NCBI RefSeq assembly: GCF_001428685.1
Contig: NZ_LMIK01000001.1
Coordinates: 595,288-659,287, forward strand
Reading direction: 5' to 3'
DNA from: Lysobacter sp. Root76
GTDB lineage: Bacteria > Pseudomonadota > Gammaproteobacteria > Xanthomonadales > Xanthomonadaceae
DNA: 64,000 nt
This document shows, one piece after another, positions 21,426-30,494 of the stretch (within the stretch, counting starts at the first letter, position 1; each line of letters opens with the position of its first letter). The notes beneath the pieces were generated by a model. That model saw nothing but the letters and a program-made list of their open reading frames with translations, had not been told where the DNA came from and made no database searches. The position numbers and the translations under genes are program-made.

Positions 21426-21958
21426 GAGCAGCTTTCCTTCTGGATGCGCACCTGACCGGCGCGGGTGACGGTGAGGCGGCGTTGCTTGTTGGCGGCGCCG
21501 GCCGTGCAGTCCACGGCGTGCGCGGTGAACACCGCATTGGCAGCCGGGGCGGTCATGCGGCCGCGACGGTCGAACACGATGCTCGGCACCGCCGCGCCGG
21601 CCGAAGCCAGGGCCACCTGCGCCGCGTTGCCCTGGAAGTAGCGGATCGCCGGCTCGTCGGCGGCCTTGGCGCCGTCGGTGTTGGCGTCGTTCCAGACCAG
21701 CCAGCCGGCGCTCCAGTCGTTGCCGCAGGTGGCGCCGTCGGCGCTGGGGCAGACGCCGCCGGCGCGATTGCTGCGCATGGCCTCGCTGCGGGCCAGGTTG
21801 ACGCCGGCGATCATCGAATTGGACGCGGCCGCCAGGCGGTTGTTGCTCAAGGCGTCGGTGAACGACGGCCAGCCCAGGGCCAGCAGCACGCCCAGAACGG
21901 CGATCGCGATCATTAACTCCATCAGGGTAAAGCCCTGATTGGCACTCAATCTGGACAT
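21422..21958 (-). CDS. fimT: GspH/FimT family minor pilin, first gene of the pilus operon
   Basis: A 178-residue protein. Leader MSRLSANQG, cleavage motif G|FTLMELMIAIAVLGVLLALG, GspH/FimT domain with NNRLAAASNSMIAGVNLARSEAMRSN and a beta domain with GNDWSAGWLVW. A good Shine-Dalgarno GGGGAG is 6 bases before the ATG. FimT/FimU proteins prime pili, and in some bacteria FimT binds DNA during uptake. This is the canonical copy; two more GspH/FimT-like genes lie at 13031 and 53106. Confidence 0.92.
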   Translation of the reverse strand: MSRLSANQGFTLMELMIAIAVLGVLLALGWPSFTDALSNNRLAAASNSMIAGVNLARSEAMRSNRAGGVCPSADGATCGNDWSAGWLVWNDANTDGAKAADEPAIRYFQGNAAQVALASAGAAVPSIVFDRRGRMTAPAANAVFTAHAVDCTAGAANKQRRLTVTRAGQVRIQKESCS

Positions 21959-21985
21959 GCTCTCTCCCCAGCATTCACAAAGGCG

Positions 21986-22013
21986 ATGCTAGAGAAGTGC
22001 CGTCAAGTAGCAA
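21986..22013 (-). promoter_or_regulatory. Weak promoter candidate for fimT-pilVWXY1E
   Basis: On the minus strand TTGCTA (22008-22013) and TAGCAT (21986-21991) are 16 bases apart, about 28 bases upstream of the fimT start. Nothing else is evident in the 326-base gap to ppnN (21959-22284), apart from a GTCACAAAATGAC inverted repeat near 22062-22080. Confidence 0.3.
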
Positions 22014-22284
22014 GTCTTGGCCGGACGGGCGGTCGAGCGGTCGGTACAGGCGTGCCCTGACGGCGTCATTTTGTGACGAGCAACGGCAACAAACTGCGAC
22101 GTGAACCGGCACGGCCGTGTCGAACGCGGGAAATCGGCCTGCCATCCGACCGTTCGGCGGCATCGGTATTGAGCGGCGCCTCGTGCGAGCGCCCTGCCCG
22201 TCGCGCTGTCCGCGCCGAGCCAGGGGCGCCGCACGCGACGCCCCTCCTTCCTACGCCCGGTCGCGGTGGACCGGGCACGATCGC

Positions 22285-23688
22285 TCAGGTCACGACCCGA
22301 TAGCAGGGCCGGTACTCGCCCGCGATCTTCATCCGGCGCTGTTCCACGAACGCGCGCAACAACGCGTCCAGCGACTGCATCATGTCGGCGTCGCCGTGGA
22401 TCTCGAACGGGCCGAACTCCTCGATGCGGCGCATGCCGTCTTCCTTGACGTTGCCGGCGACGATGCCGGAGAACGCGCGCCGTAGGTCCGCGGCCAGCTC
22501 GTGCGGCTTGCGGCCGTGGTGCAGGTCCAGCGCCGCCATCGCCTCGTGGCTGGGTACGAACGGTTGCTGGAACTCGACCGGGATGTCGATCGACCAGTTG
22601 AAGTAGAACGAGTCCTTCTGCGCGATGCGGTGCTCGCGCACCTTTCGGATGCCCGCGGACATGCGCTTGGCCACCGCCTCCGGGTCGCCGACGATGATTT
22701 CGTAGCGCGAGGTCGCCGCTTCGCCCAGGGTCAGGCGCAGGAAACGGTCGATCTGCTCGAAGTACGGCGCCGACGCCACCGGGCCGGTCAGGATCAGCGG
22801 GAACGGCAGGTGCGCGTTCTCCTCGCGCAGCAGGATGCCGAGCAGGTACAGGATCTCCTCGGCGGTGCCGACGCCGCCCGGGAACACGATGATGCCGTGG
22901 CCGAGGCGCACGAAGGCTTCGAGGCGCTTCTCGATGTCCGGCATGATCACCAGGTGATTCACGATCGGGTTCGGCGACTCGGCGGCGATGATGCCCGGCT
23001 CGGTGATGCCGATGTAGCGCATGCGGCGCTTGCGCTGCTTGGCGTGGGCGATGGTCGCGCCCTTCATCGGCCCCTTCATCGCGCCCGGACCGCAGCCGGT
23101 GCAGATGTCCAGACCGCGCAGGCCCAGCTCGTAGCCGACCTGCTTGGTGTAGATGTACTCGTCGCGCGAGATCGAATGGCCGCCCCAGCAGACCACCAGG
23201 TTGGGATCGGCCGGGTGCAGGATGCGCGCGTTGCGCAGCAGCCCGAACACCGCATCGGTGATGCCGTCGCTGCTCTTGAGGTCGCGGCCGGCGTCGGCGG
23301 ACAGCTCGATCGCGGTGTAGGCCAGGTCGCGGACCACGGCGAACAGCAGCTCGGCGACGCCGCGGATGATCTCGCCGTCGACGAAGGCCATCGCCGGCGC
23401 ATAGGCCAGGTCGATGCGGACGCCGCGGTCCTGCTGATGGACCTGGATATCGAAATCCGGGTACAGCTCGCGCGCCGCGCGCGGGTCGTCGGAGGCGCTG
23501 CCGCTGGTCAGCACGGCCAGGGCGCAGCGGCGCAGCAGGTCGTGCATGCCGGTGGAGGCGTCGCGCAGGCGCGCGACCTCGTCCCGCGACAGGACATCCA
23601 GCCCGCCCTTGGGGTAGATACGTGCGTTCACCGTCGGCAGCGCGGTGGTGATGGTTGCGGTCATGCTTGCCTTCTCTTGGGTGTTCAT
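22285..23688 (-). CDS. ppnN: Nucleotide 5'-monophosphate nucleosidase PpnN (YgdH/LOG family)
   Basis: A 467-residue protein (E. coli PpnN 454) that hydrolyses purine and pyrimidine nucleoside monophosphates to base and ribose 5-phosphate. The central LOG domain holds the catalytic PGGVGTAEEILY and upstream GCGPGAMKGPMKGA. The N-terminal domain starts IYPKGGLDVLSRDEVARLRD and the C-terminal domain ends EYRPCYRVVT, both PpnN-specific. E. coli PpnN binds (p)ppGpp between subunits. A second Met at residue 9 (MTATIT) is a possible start. It stands alone, downstream of nothing on its strand except the receptor. Confidence 0.93.
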   Translation of the reverse strand: MNTQEKASMTATITTALPTVNARIYPKGGLDVLSRDEVARLRDASTGMHDLLRRCALAVLTSGSASDDPRAARELYPDFDIQVHQQDRGVRIDLAYAPAMAFVDGEIIRGVAELLFAVVRDLAYTAIELSADAGRDLKSSDGITDAVFGLLRNARILHPADPNLVVCWGGHSISRDEYIYTKQVGYELGLRGLDICTGCGPGAMKGPMKGATIAHAKQRKRRMRYIGITEPGIIAAESPNPIVNHLVIMPDIEKRLEAFVRLGHGIIVFPGGVGTAEEILYLLGILLREENAHLPFPLILTGPVASAPYFEQIDRFLRLTLGEAATSRYEIIVGDPEAVAKRMSAGIRKVREHRIAQKDSFYFNWSIDIPVEFQQPFVPSHEAMAALDLHHGRKPHELAADLRRAFSGIVAGNVKEDGMRRIEEFGPFEIHGDADMMQSLDALLRAFVEQRRMKIAGEYRPCYRVVT

Positions 23689-23730
23689 CGTCGATAGTTG
23701 GACAGCGACTCTAGCGCAGGGGTCCCCATA

Positions 23731-23761
23731 AAAGAAAACGGCCGGGTTTCCCCGGCCGTTT
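23731..23761 (-). terminator. Terminator of the TonB-dependent receptor
   Basis: An 11-bp stem AAACGGCCGGG/CCCGGCCGTTT with a 4-base loop, followed on the minus strand by TTCTTTTATG. The same 26-base hairpin recurs after sodB. Confidence 0.88.
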
Positions 23762-23787
23762 CCTGGTGTCGCAAGACTGGCTTCCGA

Positions 23788-26700
23788 TCAGAACTTGTAG
23801 CGGAAGCTGATCTGGGCGGCCCAGCGCGAGATGCCCTTGTCGTCGTAGATGTTCAGGGCGTCCGGACCGTTGTAGCGGTACACGTACTTGCCGGCGTTGC
23901 CGGCGCAGGCAGCGGGCTGGGTGTTAACCGGGCCATTGCCGCAGATACCGCCGTACTCGACGATGCCGCGGTAGCCCGGGAATGCCATCTCTTCGACGCT
24001 GCCCCACTTCTTGTTCAGCAGGTTACCGACGTTGAGGATGTCCAGGGCGATTTCGGCCTTGTGGCCTTCCATGAAGCCCGGGATTTCCTGCGAGATGCGC
24101 ATGTCGAACTGGTTGACCCAGCGGCCGTGCGCGGCGTTGCGCTCGGCGATCTCGCCCTTGTGCTGGCTCAGATAGTCGTTCGAGTTCACGAACGCCCAGA
24201 AGCCCGCCTCTTCTGCCGGGGAGCCGAAAATCACGTCGCCCAGGCTCTTGGGGATATACAGCAGGTCGTTGGCACGACCGTCGCCGTTGGCGTCGTTGTC
24301 GAAGGTGTAGCTGTACGGACGGCCCGAACGGCCTTCGTAGAACATCGACACGCTGGTGTTGTAGTCGCCGAAGAAGGCGTGCTTCCAGCTGACCGCCGCG
24401 GTGAAGCGGTTCTTGATCTCGTAGCTGGAGGTGGCCGAAACCTCTTCGTTGGACTGGAACACCGCCACGTTGCCCAGCTGCGAGCCCGAGGTCGAGCTGG
24501 TCAGCGGGCTGACTTCGTTGGCGTTGGTGTAGGTGTAGGCGAGCAACCAGGACCAGTCGCTCTCGTTGAACGGCTTGTTCAAGGACAGGGTCAGCTGCTG
24601 GCTTTCACCCTTGCTGGTCGAGCGGGCGATGATCGCATCGTTAAAGCCGTTCTGAGCAGTACTGCGGTTGCCGCGCGCGCTTGCGCCACCGCTGGAGACG
24701 CCCAGCTGGCTCCAGTTGCCCGGACGCAGGCCAGCCGGGTTCCAGTAGATCAAACGACCGTCCTGACCCACTGCGCTCGTGTTACCCAGGTTCAACTGCT
24801 GATAGTAGATACCTTCCTTGACCGAGGTCAGGACGATCTCGGCGGCGCCGACGACGCCCCACCACGGCAGCTCGGTATCGAACGCCAGGTTGGCCTTCCA
24901 CACGGCCGGCTGGCCCAGGTCCGGATCGATGAAGTCCACCGACTGCGTACCGCCCGTACCCGGAGTGAACTGGCCGAGCTGATCGGCCGGATCCGGATCG
25001 AAGCGGGTGATACCGGTCGAGAAGAAGTAGTCGGTGTACGACACGCCGTTGTTGGCGTAGGGATTGGCCAACCAAACGGTCGCCGCCGAACCCTGGAACA
25101 GGCCGATACCGCCGCGCAGCTGGGTCGGACGCTCGCTGTCGAAGGTGTAGTTGAAGCCGAAGCGCGGCGAGAGCAGGCCGTTGCCGTCGATGGTGTTGTC
25201 GTTGCGGTAGCCGAACAGGGTCGACGCGGTCTGGTTGAAGGTCGGCTTCTGGTCGACCATCGGTTCGTCGTAACGCAGACCGAAGGTCAGGGTCAGGTTG
25301 TTGCTGACCGCCCAGCTGTCCTGCACGAACAGGCCGAGGTTCTTCATCTTGAACTCGGCGGCCATGTTGTTGATGTCGCCGCCGCGCGGATAGAACAGCT
25401 GGTAGCGGCTGGAGATGCCGCTCTCGAACGACTTGGCGCAGCTACCCGGGATGGTCGGACTGGTAGTGTTGATGCAGTCGAAGGTGTAAACACCGTTGGT
25501 ACGACGGCCGAACAGGTTGTAGACCTCGTTCTCTTCGTAGTCCAGACCGAACTTCAGGGTGTGATCGCCGAGGAACAGGTTACCGGCGAAGAACGCGTTC
25601 TTCGTGGTGGTTTCCAGCACGTTGGCGTGGGTGTTCTCTTCGGTGCCCAGGTTCAGCGTGGCCGAACCGATACGAATTGCGATCGCCGGCAGGTTGGCCA
25701 GCGGGTTGCGCACAGCCGAGTAGTCGCGGTACGAGACCTTGGCTTCGGTGGAGAAGTTGTCGGTCCAGTCGCTGAACAGCTGCGCGGTGTACGACTCGAG
25801 CTCGAAATCGCGCACGTAGTGGTAGGTGTTCAGCGCCAGCGTGGTGTTGCCGAAGCCCTGCAGGTTGGCGGTGTTCTGCTCGGACTTGCTGTAGCGGAAG
25901 CTGGCGCGGTGGTTGTCGGTGATGTTCCAGTCGATCTTGATGCCGTACTCTTCGGCTTCCGAGTTCAGCGCCGGCTTGGCCAGCGTGCCCGGGTTGAAGC
26001 CCTTGAGACCGGCCAGACGGATGACTTCGTCGATCTGCGCCTGAGTGATGTTGACGATGTTGCTCTCGCCCGAACCGACCGGACCGAAACCGGAGTTACC
26101 GGTGAACAGGCCCTTGCCCTTGTAGTTCTCGTAGTTGGCGAAGAAGAACAGCTTGTCCTTGATCAGCGGGCCGCCGAAGGTCGCGCCGTAGGTGGTCTCG
26201 TTGTCGAACAGCTTGGGACGGACGTTGTTGCGGTTCTTGCCCGACCAGTCGCCGTCGCGGTAGATGCCGTACAGCGAGCCGTGGAACTCGTTGGTGCCCG
26301 ACTTGGTCACGGCGTTGATCACGCCACCGGTGCCGCCGGAGATGGTGACGTCGTAGTTGGCGACGTCGACCGCCACTTCGTCGATGGTGTCCATCGAGAA
26401 CGGCTGGCGCGGGGTCGGCAGGCTGTTGGATTCCAGGCCGAAGGAGTCGGCGGTGCTGATGCCGTCGACGCGGACCACGTTGTAGCGCGGGTTCTGGCCG
26501 CCGACCGAGATCTCGTTACGCGACTTGTCGGTCTGCGCGACGCGCGGGTCGAGGCGGACGTAGTCCTGCAGGTTGCGGTTGATCGACGGGAACGATTCCA
26601 GCTGCTGGCGGGTCACGTTGGAACCGGCGCCCATCTTGGTCGCGCTGAACACTTCCGAGCCGCCGTAGGACACGGCCTGGACCGATTCCAGCGTGGTGAC

Positions 26701-27051
26701 CGAATTGTTCAGGGACACGTCGACGTTGTTGACCTTGTCGAGGTTCAGGAACACGCCGTCCTGCGAGCCGGTGCCGGCGCCTTCCTTGGTGGTGGTGATC
26801 ACGTACGGACCACCGACACGCAGACCGCGCGCGTTGTAACGGCCGTCGGCGTCGGTCACGGCGCGGCTGACGGTGCCCGACTCGGTGTGGGTGATCGTGA
26901 CTTCGGCGCCTACGACGGGTTGACCATCTGCGCCGACCACGCGGCCGGCAACGCCGGCGGACGTGCTCTGCGCGAATACGGGCGCGGTGGCGAGAACGGC
27001 GAGCAGACCAAGCGTGAGCTTGGACAACCGGACGCTATTCGGATGGGTCAT
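23788..27051 (-). CDS. Oar-like TonB-dependent receptor with carboxypeptidase-regulatory-like domain
   Basis: A 1,087-residue outer-membrane protein. Signal peptide MTHPNSVRLSKLTLGLLAVL to VFA (about 27). A CarboxypepD_reg-like domain follows (GVAGRVVGADGQPVVGAEVTI, about 32-115), then a TonB plug (FPSINRNLQDYVRLDPRV; GQNPRYNVVRVDG; GGTGGVINAVTKSGTNEFHGS) and a large beta barrel ending in aromatic RYKF, the outer-membrane assembly signal. No clear TonB box was identified. This is the Oar/OmpA-type group, abundant in xanthomonads and linked to uptake of large substrates or proteolysis products; the substrate cannot be told. I start at the ATG with the signal peptide. Confidence 0.92.
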   Translation of the reverse strand: MTHPNSVRLSKLTLGLLAVLATAPVFAQSTSAGVAGRVVGADGQPVVGAEVTITHTESGTVSRAVTDADGRYNARGLRVGGPYVITTTKEGAGTGSQDGVFLNLDKVNNVDVSLNNSVTTLESVQAVSYGGSEVFSATKMGAGSNVTRQQLESFPSINRNLQDYVRLDPRVAQTDKSRNEISVGGQNPRYNVVRVDGISTADSFGLESNSLPTPRQPFSMDTIDEVAVDVANYDVTISGGTGGVINAVTKSGTNEFHGSLYGIYRDGDWSGKNRNNVRPKLFDNETTYGATFGGPLIKDKLFFFANYENYKGKGLFTGNSGFGPVGSGESNIVNITQAQIDEVIRLAGLKGFNPGTLAKPALNSEAEEYGIKIDWNITDNHRASFRYSKSEQNTANLQGFGNTTLALNTYHYVRDFELESYTAQLFSDWTDNFSTEAKVSYRDYSAVRNPLANLPAIAIRIGSATLNLGTEENTHANVLETTTKNAFFAGNLFLGDHTLKFGLDYEENEVYNLFGRRTNGVYTFDCINTTSPTIPGSCAKSFESGISSRYQLFYPRGGDINNMAAEFKMKNLGLFVQDSWAVSNNLTLTFGLRYDEPMVDQKPTFNQTASTLFGYRNDNTIDGNGLLSPRFGFNYTFDSERPTQLRGGIGLFQGSAATVWLANPYANNGVSYTDYFFSTGITRFDPDPADQLGQFTPGTGGTQSVDFIDPDLGQPAVWKANLAFDTELPWWGVVGAAEIVLTSVKEGIYYQQLNLGNTSAVGQDGRLIYWNPAGLRPGNWSQLGVSSGGASARGNRSTAQNGFNDAIIARSTSKGESQQLTLSLNKPFNESDWSWLLAYTYTNANEVSPLTSSTSGSQLGNVAVFQSNEEVSATSSYEIKNRFTAAVSWKHAFFGDYNTSVSMFYEGRSGRPYSYTFDNDANGDGRANDLLYIPKSLGDVIFGSPAEEAGFWAFVNSNDYLSQHKGEIAERNAAHGRWVNQFDMRISQEIPGFMEGHKAEIALDILNVGNLLNKKWGSVEEMAFPGYRGIVEYGGICGNGPVNTQPAACAGNAGKYVYRYNGPDALNIYDDKGISRWAAQISFRYKF

Positions 27052-27208
27052 TACGATGGCCTCAGTGCGTGGGATACATGGAATTCTTGGCGTGCGTCGG
27101 CGGGCGCTATGCGCCATACGCCAAAGACTGGTGGTGTTCCGCCCCTACCCGGGTGCAGCGCGTGCAGCCCCGCCGGGTTAACAGCAGTTTAACAGGCTAA
27201 GTGGGCTG

Positions 27209-27245
27209 TGTGACAGAGACGTGACCAGCGTCAAGGCTTGTCACA
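27209..27245. promoter_or_regulatory. Inverted repeat TGTGACA...TGTCACA upstream of the receptor gene
   Basis: Perfect 7-base arms (27209-27215 and 27239-27245) separated by 23 bases, with further GTGAC/GTCAC half-sites inside and beside them. It is about 160 bases upstream of the receptor ATG. Clp/CRP sites are TGTGA-N6-TCACA, so the arms resemble half-sites but the spacing is wrong for one dimer. I could not place a -10/-35 pair with confidence in the 335-base gap 27052-27386. Confidence 0.35.
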
Positions 27246-27386
27246 CGGTGACCGCGGTCCAAGCTGAACCGGCTACTGCGGCAAAGTCCGGGCGCCCGCC
27301 GCGTGGCTTTGCGATGCCGGACAGGCACTTAGCTCGTGCCTGCGGGCACCGGCCGGGCGCGCGGTCGCGGCCGGGCCGGAGGTTCC

Positions 27387-27983
27387 TCAGGGCGGGGAAA
27401 TCTGCAGGTAGGTGCCGAGGCCGTCCAGGAACATCTGCACCGAGATGGCCACCAGCAGCATACCCATCAGCCGCTCGATCGCGATCAGGGCGCGCCGGCC
27501 CAGCAGCTTATAGAGCAAGGTGGCCGAGAACAGGATCGCCGCGGTCGCGCCCCAGGCGATCATCAGCGCCAGGCTCCAGTCGCCCAGGCGGGTGGGCTCG
27601 TTGCTGCCCATCAGCATCACCGCGGCCATGCCCGAGGGGCCGGCCACCAGCGGGATCGCCATCGGCACGATGAAGGGCTCGCCCTCGGGCAGCTCGCCCA
27701 TCAGGCCTTCGGGCGGCGGGAAGATCATGCGGATGCCGATCAGGAACAGGACGATGCCGCCGGCGATCGAGACCGACTCCTGGCGCAGGTGCATCAGCTC
27801 CAGGGCGTACTTGCCGCCCCACAGGAACAGCATCAGCACGCCCAGCGCGATCAGCAGCTCGCGCGCCAGCACGATCCGCTGCCGCTTCGGCGGCAGGCCG
27901 CGCAGCAGGCTCAGGAACACCGGGATGTTGCCCAGCGGGTCCAGGATCAGGAACAGCAGCAGCGCGGCCGAGGCGATGGTCAC
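27387..27983 (-). CDS. MarC/YhgN family integral membrane protein
   Basis: A 198-residue protein with six hydrophobic segments: the start IASAALLLFLILDPLGNIPVF carries the family's conserved DPLGNIP, and the middle has SIAGGIVLFLIGIRM. E. coli YhgN (197 residues) is the nearest named relative; the transport role (UPF0056/NAAT) is poorly proven. It starts with GTG, and that GTGA overlaps the stop of the upstream SDR gene, so translation is coupled. Confidence 0.9.
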   Translation of the reverse strand: MTIASAALLLFLILDPLGNIPVFLSLLRGLPPKRQRIVLARELLIALGVLMLFLWGGKYALELMHLRQESVSIAGGIVLFLIGIRMIFPPPEGLMGELPEGEPFIVPMAIPLVAGPSGMAAVMLMGSNEPTRLGDWSLALMIAWGATAAILFSATLLYKLLGRRALIAIERLMGMLLVAISVQMFLDGLGTYLQISPP

Positions 27984-28738
27984 GGCGCGGCGCGCTCCGG
28001 CAGCGGATGCCAGACCTGGCCGCGGTGGGCGGCGCCGGCGGCCGACAGCAGGGTCACGCAGGCGGCGGCGTAATCGGCCGGGTCGCGGGCCTCGCGGTCG
28101 TTCTCTTCGACGTAGGCCTTGCCGCGCAGCGCGGTGCGCATCGGGCCCGGCTGCAGGCCGGCGACGCGGACCGGGCCGTTGCCGAGCTCGGCGTGCAGCA
28201 TGCCGACCAGCGCCGCCAACGAATGCTGGGCCAGGCCGTAGCCGCCCCAGTAGGCGCGGCCGACCCGGGCCGGGTCGTCCATGGCGAATACCAGCGCGGC
28301 GTCCGGCGCCCTCGCAAGCAGCGGCAGGCAGGCCTGCGACAGCCACCAGCGCGCGGTGAGGTTGACGTGGATGGCGCGCGCGAACGCGGCCGGGTCGGTC
28401 TGCAGCAGCGGGGTCAGGCCGGGGAAGTCGGCGGCGCAATGCAGCACGCCGTCGAGCCGGCCGAATTCGTCGGCGATGCGCTGCGCCAGTTCGGCGTAGT
28501 CGTCGGGCGCGGCGCCTTCCAGGTCCAGCGGGTACAGCACGGGCTCGGGGCCGAGCTTGGCGACCGCATCGTAGACGCGGTTCAACTTGGCCGGCTTGCG
28601 CCCCAGCAGCACCACGGTGGCGCCGGCGCGCGCGCAGGCCTGGGCCGCGGCGGTGCCGAGACCGCCCTGCGCGCCGCTGACCAGGACCACGCGATCGGCC
28701 AGCGCGGCCGCATCGGCCGATGCCGCGACCGCGCTCAC
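27980..28738 (-). CDS. YciK family short-chain dehydrogenase/reductase
   Basis: A 252-residue SDR (E. coli YciK 252). The NAD(P)-binding glycine motif VSGAQGGLGTAAA is near residue 20, the LHCAADF motif replaces NNAG, and the active-site region has AYWGGYGLAQHSLAAL (Tyr-x-x-x-Gln instead of YxxxK; the family's activity is uncertain). It starts at GTG overlapping the grxD stop (GTGA). The catalytic lysine replaced by glutamine deserves note. Confidence 0.85.
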   Translation of the reverse strand: MSAVAASADAAALADRVVLVSGAQGGLGTAAAQACARAGATVVLLGRKPAKLNRVYDAVAKLGPEPVLYPLDLEGAAPDDYAELAQRIADEFGRLDGVLHCAADFPGLTPLLQTDPAAFARAIHVNLTARWWLSQACLPLLARAPDAALVFAMDDPARVGRAYWGGYGLAQHSLAALVGMLHAELGNGPVRVAGLQPGPMRTALRGKAYVEENDREARDPADYAAACVTLLSAAGAAHRGQVWHPLPERAAP

Positions 28739-29055
28739 TGGCGCTGGGTCTCGCTGATCATGCGCGCCAGCTCGCCGGACTCGAACAGCTCCAGGGTGAT
28801 GTCGCAACCGCCGATCAGCTCGCCGTGGATGAACAGCTGCGGGAAAGTCGGCCAGTTGGAATAGCGCGGCAGGTTGGCGCGGATCTCCGGATCCTCGAGC
28901 ACGTTGACCGTATGCAGCACGGTCGCGCCGGCGGACTTGAGCGCCTGCACCGCGCGGCTGGAAAAGCCGCACATCGGGAACTGCGCGGTTCCCTTCATGA
29001 AAAGAACGATCGGATGGCCTTCGACTTCGGCCTGGATCCGCTCCATAACGGACAT
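28735..29055 (-). CDS. grxD: Monothiol glutaredoxin, CGFS type
   Basis: A 106-residue Grx4-type protein. The CGFS active site is at 29-32 (KGTAQFPMCGFSSRA), with WPTFPQLFIHGELIGGCDI, the glutathione- and cluster-binding region. It carries or transfers [2Fe-2S] clusters, with BolA-type partners. It is first of grxD-yciK-marC, and is divergent from sodB. Confidence 0.95.
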   Translation of the reverse strand: MSVMERIQAEVEGHPIVLFMKGTAQFPMCGFSSRAVQALKSAGATVLHTVNVLEDPEIRANLPRYSNWPTFPQLFIHGELIGGCDITLELFESGELARMISETQRQ

Positions 29056-29093
29056 GGGGGCAACTCCTGCAATGCTCTGTTGCGCCGTATACG

Positions 29094-29121
29094 TTCAGGC
29101 AACAGGGCGTGGGGATAGAAT
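29094..29121 (+). promoter_or_regulatory. Putative sodB promoter
   Basis: TTCAGG (29094-29099) and TAGAAT (29116-29121) with a 16-base spacer, about 105 bases upstream of the sodB start. The long leader is purine-poor, with no structure I can name. The -35 is weak. Confidence 0.4.
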
Positions 29122-29225
29122 GAGCAATTGTAAGCCTTCACGGCAGCGGACACGCGACCCGGCAGCGGTACGCACCCCGTCGCCTCCCCCTAGCCAGCCC
29201 CCAGAATCCAGCAAGGAGCCCGCCA

Positions 29226-29804
29226 ATGGCCATCGAACTGCCCGCCCTGCCCTACGACCGCACCGCGCTCGAACCGCACATCTCCGGCGAGACCATCGAC
29301 TTCCACTACGGCAAGCATCACCAGGCCTACGTGACCAACCTCAACAACATGATCCCCGGCACCGAGTTCGCCGACATGTCGCTCGAGGACATCATCCGCA
29401 AGTCGCAGGGCGGCGTATTCAACAACGCGGCGCAGATCTGGAACCACACCTTCTACTGGAACTGCCTGTCCCCCAACGGCGGCGGCGAGCCGGCCGGCAA
29501 GCTGGGCGAGCTGATCGCCAAGTCCTTCGGCGACTTCGCCAAGTTCAAGGACGAGTTCACCAAGGTCACCGTCGGCACCTTCGGCTCGGGCTGGGGCTGG
29601 CTGGTGCAGCGTCCGGACGGTTCGCTGGCCCTGGTCAGCACCTCCAACGCCGGCACCCCGCTCACCGGCGAAGACACCCCGCTGCTGACCTGCGACGTGT
29701 GGGAACACGCCTACTACATCGACTACCGCAACGCTCGCCCGAAGTACGTCGAGTCGTTCTGGAACCTGGTCAACTGGGACTTCGTGGCTTCGAACCTGAA
29801 GTAA
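29226..29804 (+). CDS. sodB: Superoxide dismutase [Fe]
   Basis: A 192-residue protein (E. coli SodB 193). Metal ligands: His in [10 protein letters not shown] (about 27), His in [13 protein letters not shown] (about 74), Asp and His in [12 protein letters not shown] (about 157 and 161). The Gln in NNAAQIWNH is the Fe-type position. It is cytosolic and converts superoxide to peroxide. Shine-Dalgarno AAGGAG is 7 bases before the ATG. Monocistronic, with a terminator downstream. Confidence 0.96.
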   Translation: MAIELPALPYDRTALEPHISGETIDFHYGKHHQAYVTNLNNMIPGTEFADMSLEDIIRKSQGGVFNNAAQIWNHTFYWNCLSPNGGGEPAGKLGELIAKSFGDFAKFKDEFTKVTVGTFGSGWGWLVQRPDGSLALVSTSNAGTPLTGEDTPLLTCDVWEHAYYIDYRNARPKYVESFWNLVNWDFVASNLK

Positions 29805-29842
29805 GCGACGCGCTCACGCAGTACGCGAACATGCAATACGCG

Positions 29843-29870
29843 AAACGGCCGGGGAAACCCGGCCGTTTTC
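29843..29870 (+). terminator. Terminator of sodB
   Basis: AAACGGCCGGG, 4-base loop, CCCGGCCGTTTTC. It is identical over 26 bases to the receptor terminator at 23731-23761. It is between sodB and the convergent DUF2314 gene and may serve both. Confidence 0.85.
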
Positions 29871-29916
29871 GTTATGTGCGGGCGGCGGGCGAACCGGCGC
29901 GCCGCGATCGGCCCGC

Positions 29917-30420
29917 TCAGTCGCAGCTGAGGCCGAACTCGCGCTTGAACGCTTCGGCCTGCTCCGGCGGCTCGTGGCTGAGCAAGGCGCAGCCGGTGAA
30001 GTTGCCGTGCGTGGCCTGGCGTTCGTCATCGCGGTAGGTCCAGTCGACGATCTCGCCGCGCGCGAACTCGTAGCGCTGGCCCAGGCGCACGCGGTCCACG
30101 CGTTCGGGCTGGTTGTCGATGGTCGCGGAGTAGCCGCCGGCGGTCTCGTCCAGATCGGACAACCAGAAAAATTCTTTGTAACCGTCCTGCTCGATGCCGA
30201 CCTTGACCGAGAAAGCCGACAGGTGCGGCGGCGGGTTCTTTTCGAGTGTCAGGAAACCGTCCAGCGACGCGCGCGCCTTGGCGAACGCGGCTTCCATGGC
30301 CGGATCGCCGGTCGGCACCTCGGTCACGTCGTCGTCCTTGGCGCGCTCCAGCACGGTTTTAGCGTCGGTCGCCTGTGAGCAACCGGCCAGCAGTACGACG
30401 ATCAGCAGAATCTTGTGCAT
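29917..30420 (-). CDS. DUF2314 lipoprotein
   Basis: A 167-residue protein. The lipobox VVLLAGC puts the lipidated Cys at 14. The mature domain has EFFWLSDLDETAGGYSATIDN and the WTYRDDERQATHGNFTGCALL ending, patterns of DUF2314 (YegJ-like) proteins. Function unknown. It is periplasmic, probably outer-membrane anchored (Ser follows the Cys). Convergent with sodB, downstream of nothing. Confidence 0.85.
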   Translation of the reverse strand: MHKILLIVVLLAGCSQATDAKTVLERAKDDDVTEVPTGDPAMEAAFAKARASLDGFLTLEKNPPPHLSAFSVKVGIEQDGYKEFFWLSDLDETAGGYSATIDNQPERVDRVRLGQRYEFARGEIVDWTYRDDERQATHGNFTGCALLSHEPPEQAEAFKREFGLSCD

Positions 30421-30494
30421 CCATGCATCCCCAGTAGCGTGAGCGGTAGCGCATGCCGACGCAGCGCGTCGCATGCCTGGACGGAATCCCGAGT

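Noticed and set aside
23698-27192. 1,164-codon open frame on the plus strand opposite the TonB-dependent receptor
   Set aside because: It is antisense to a well-supported receptor; the sequence is Val/Arg/Gly-rich low complexity typical of GC-rich shadow frames, with no motif.
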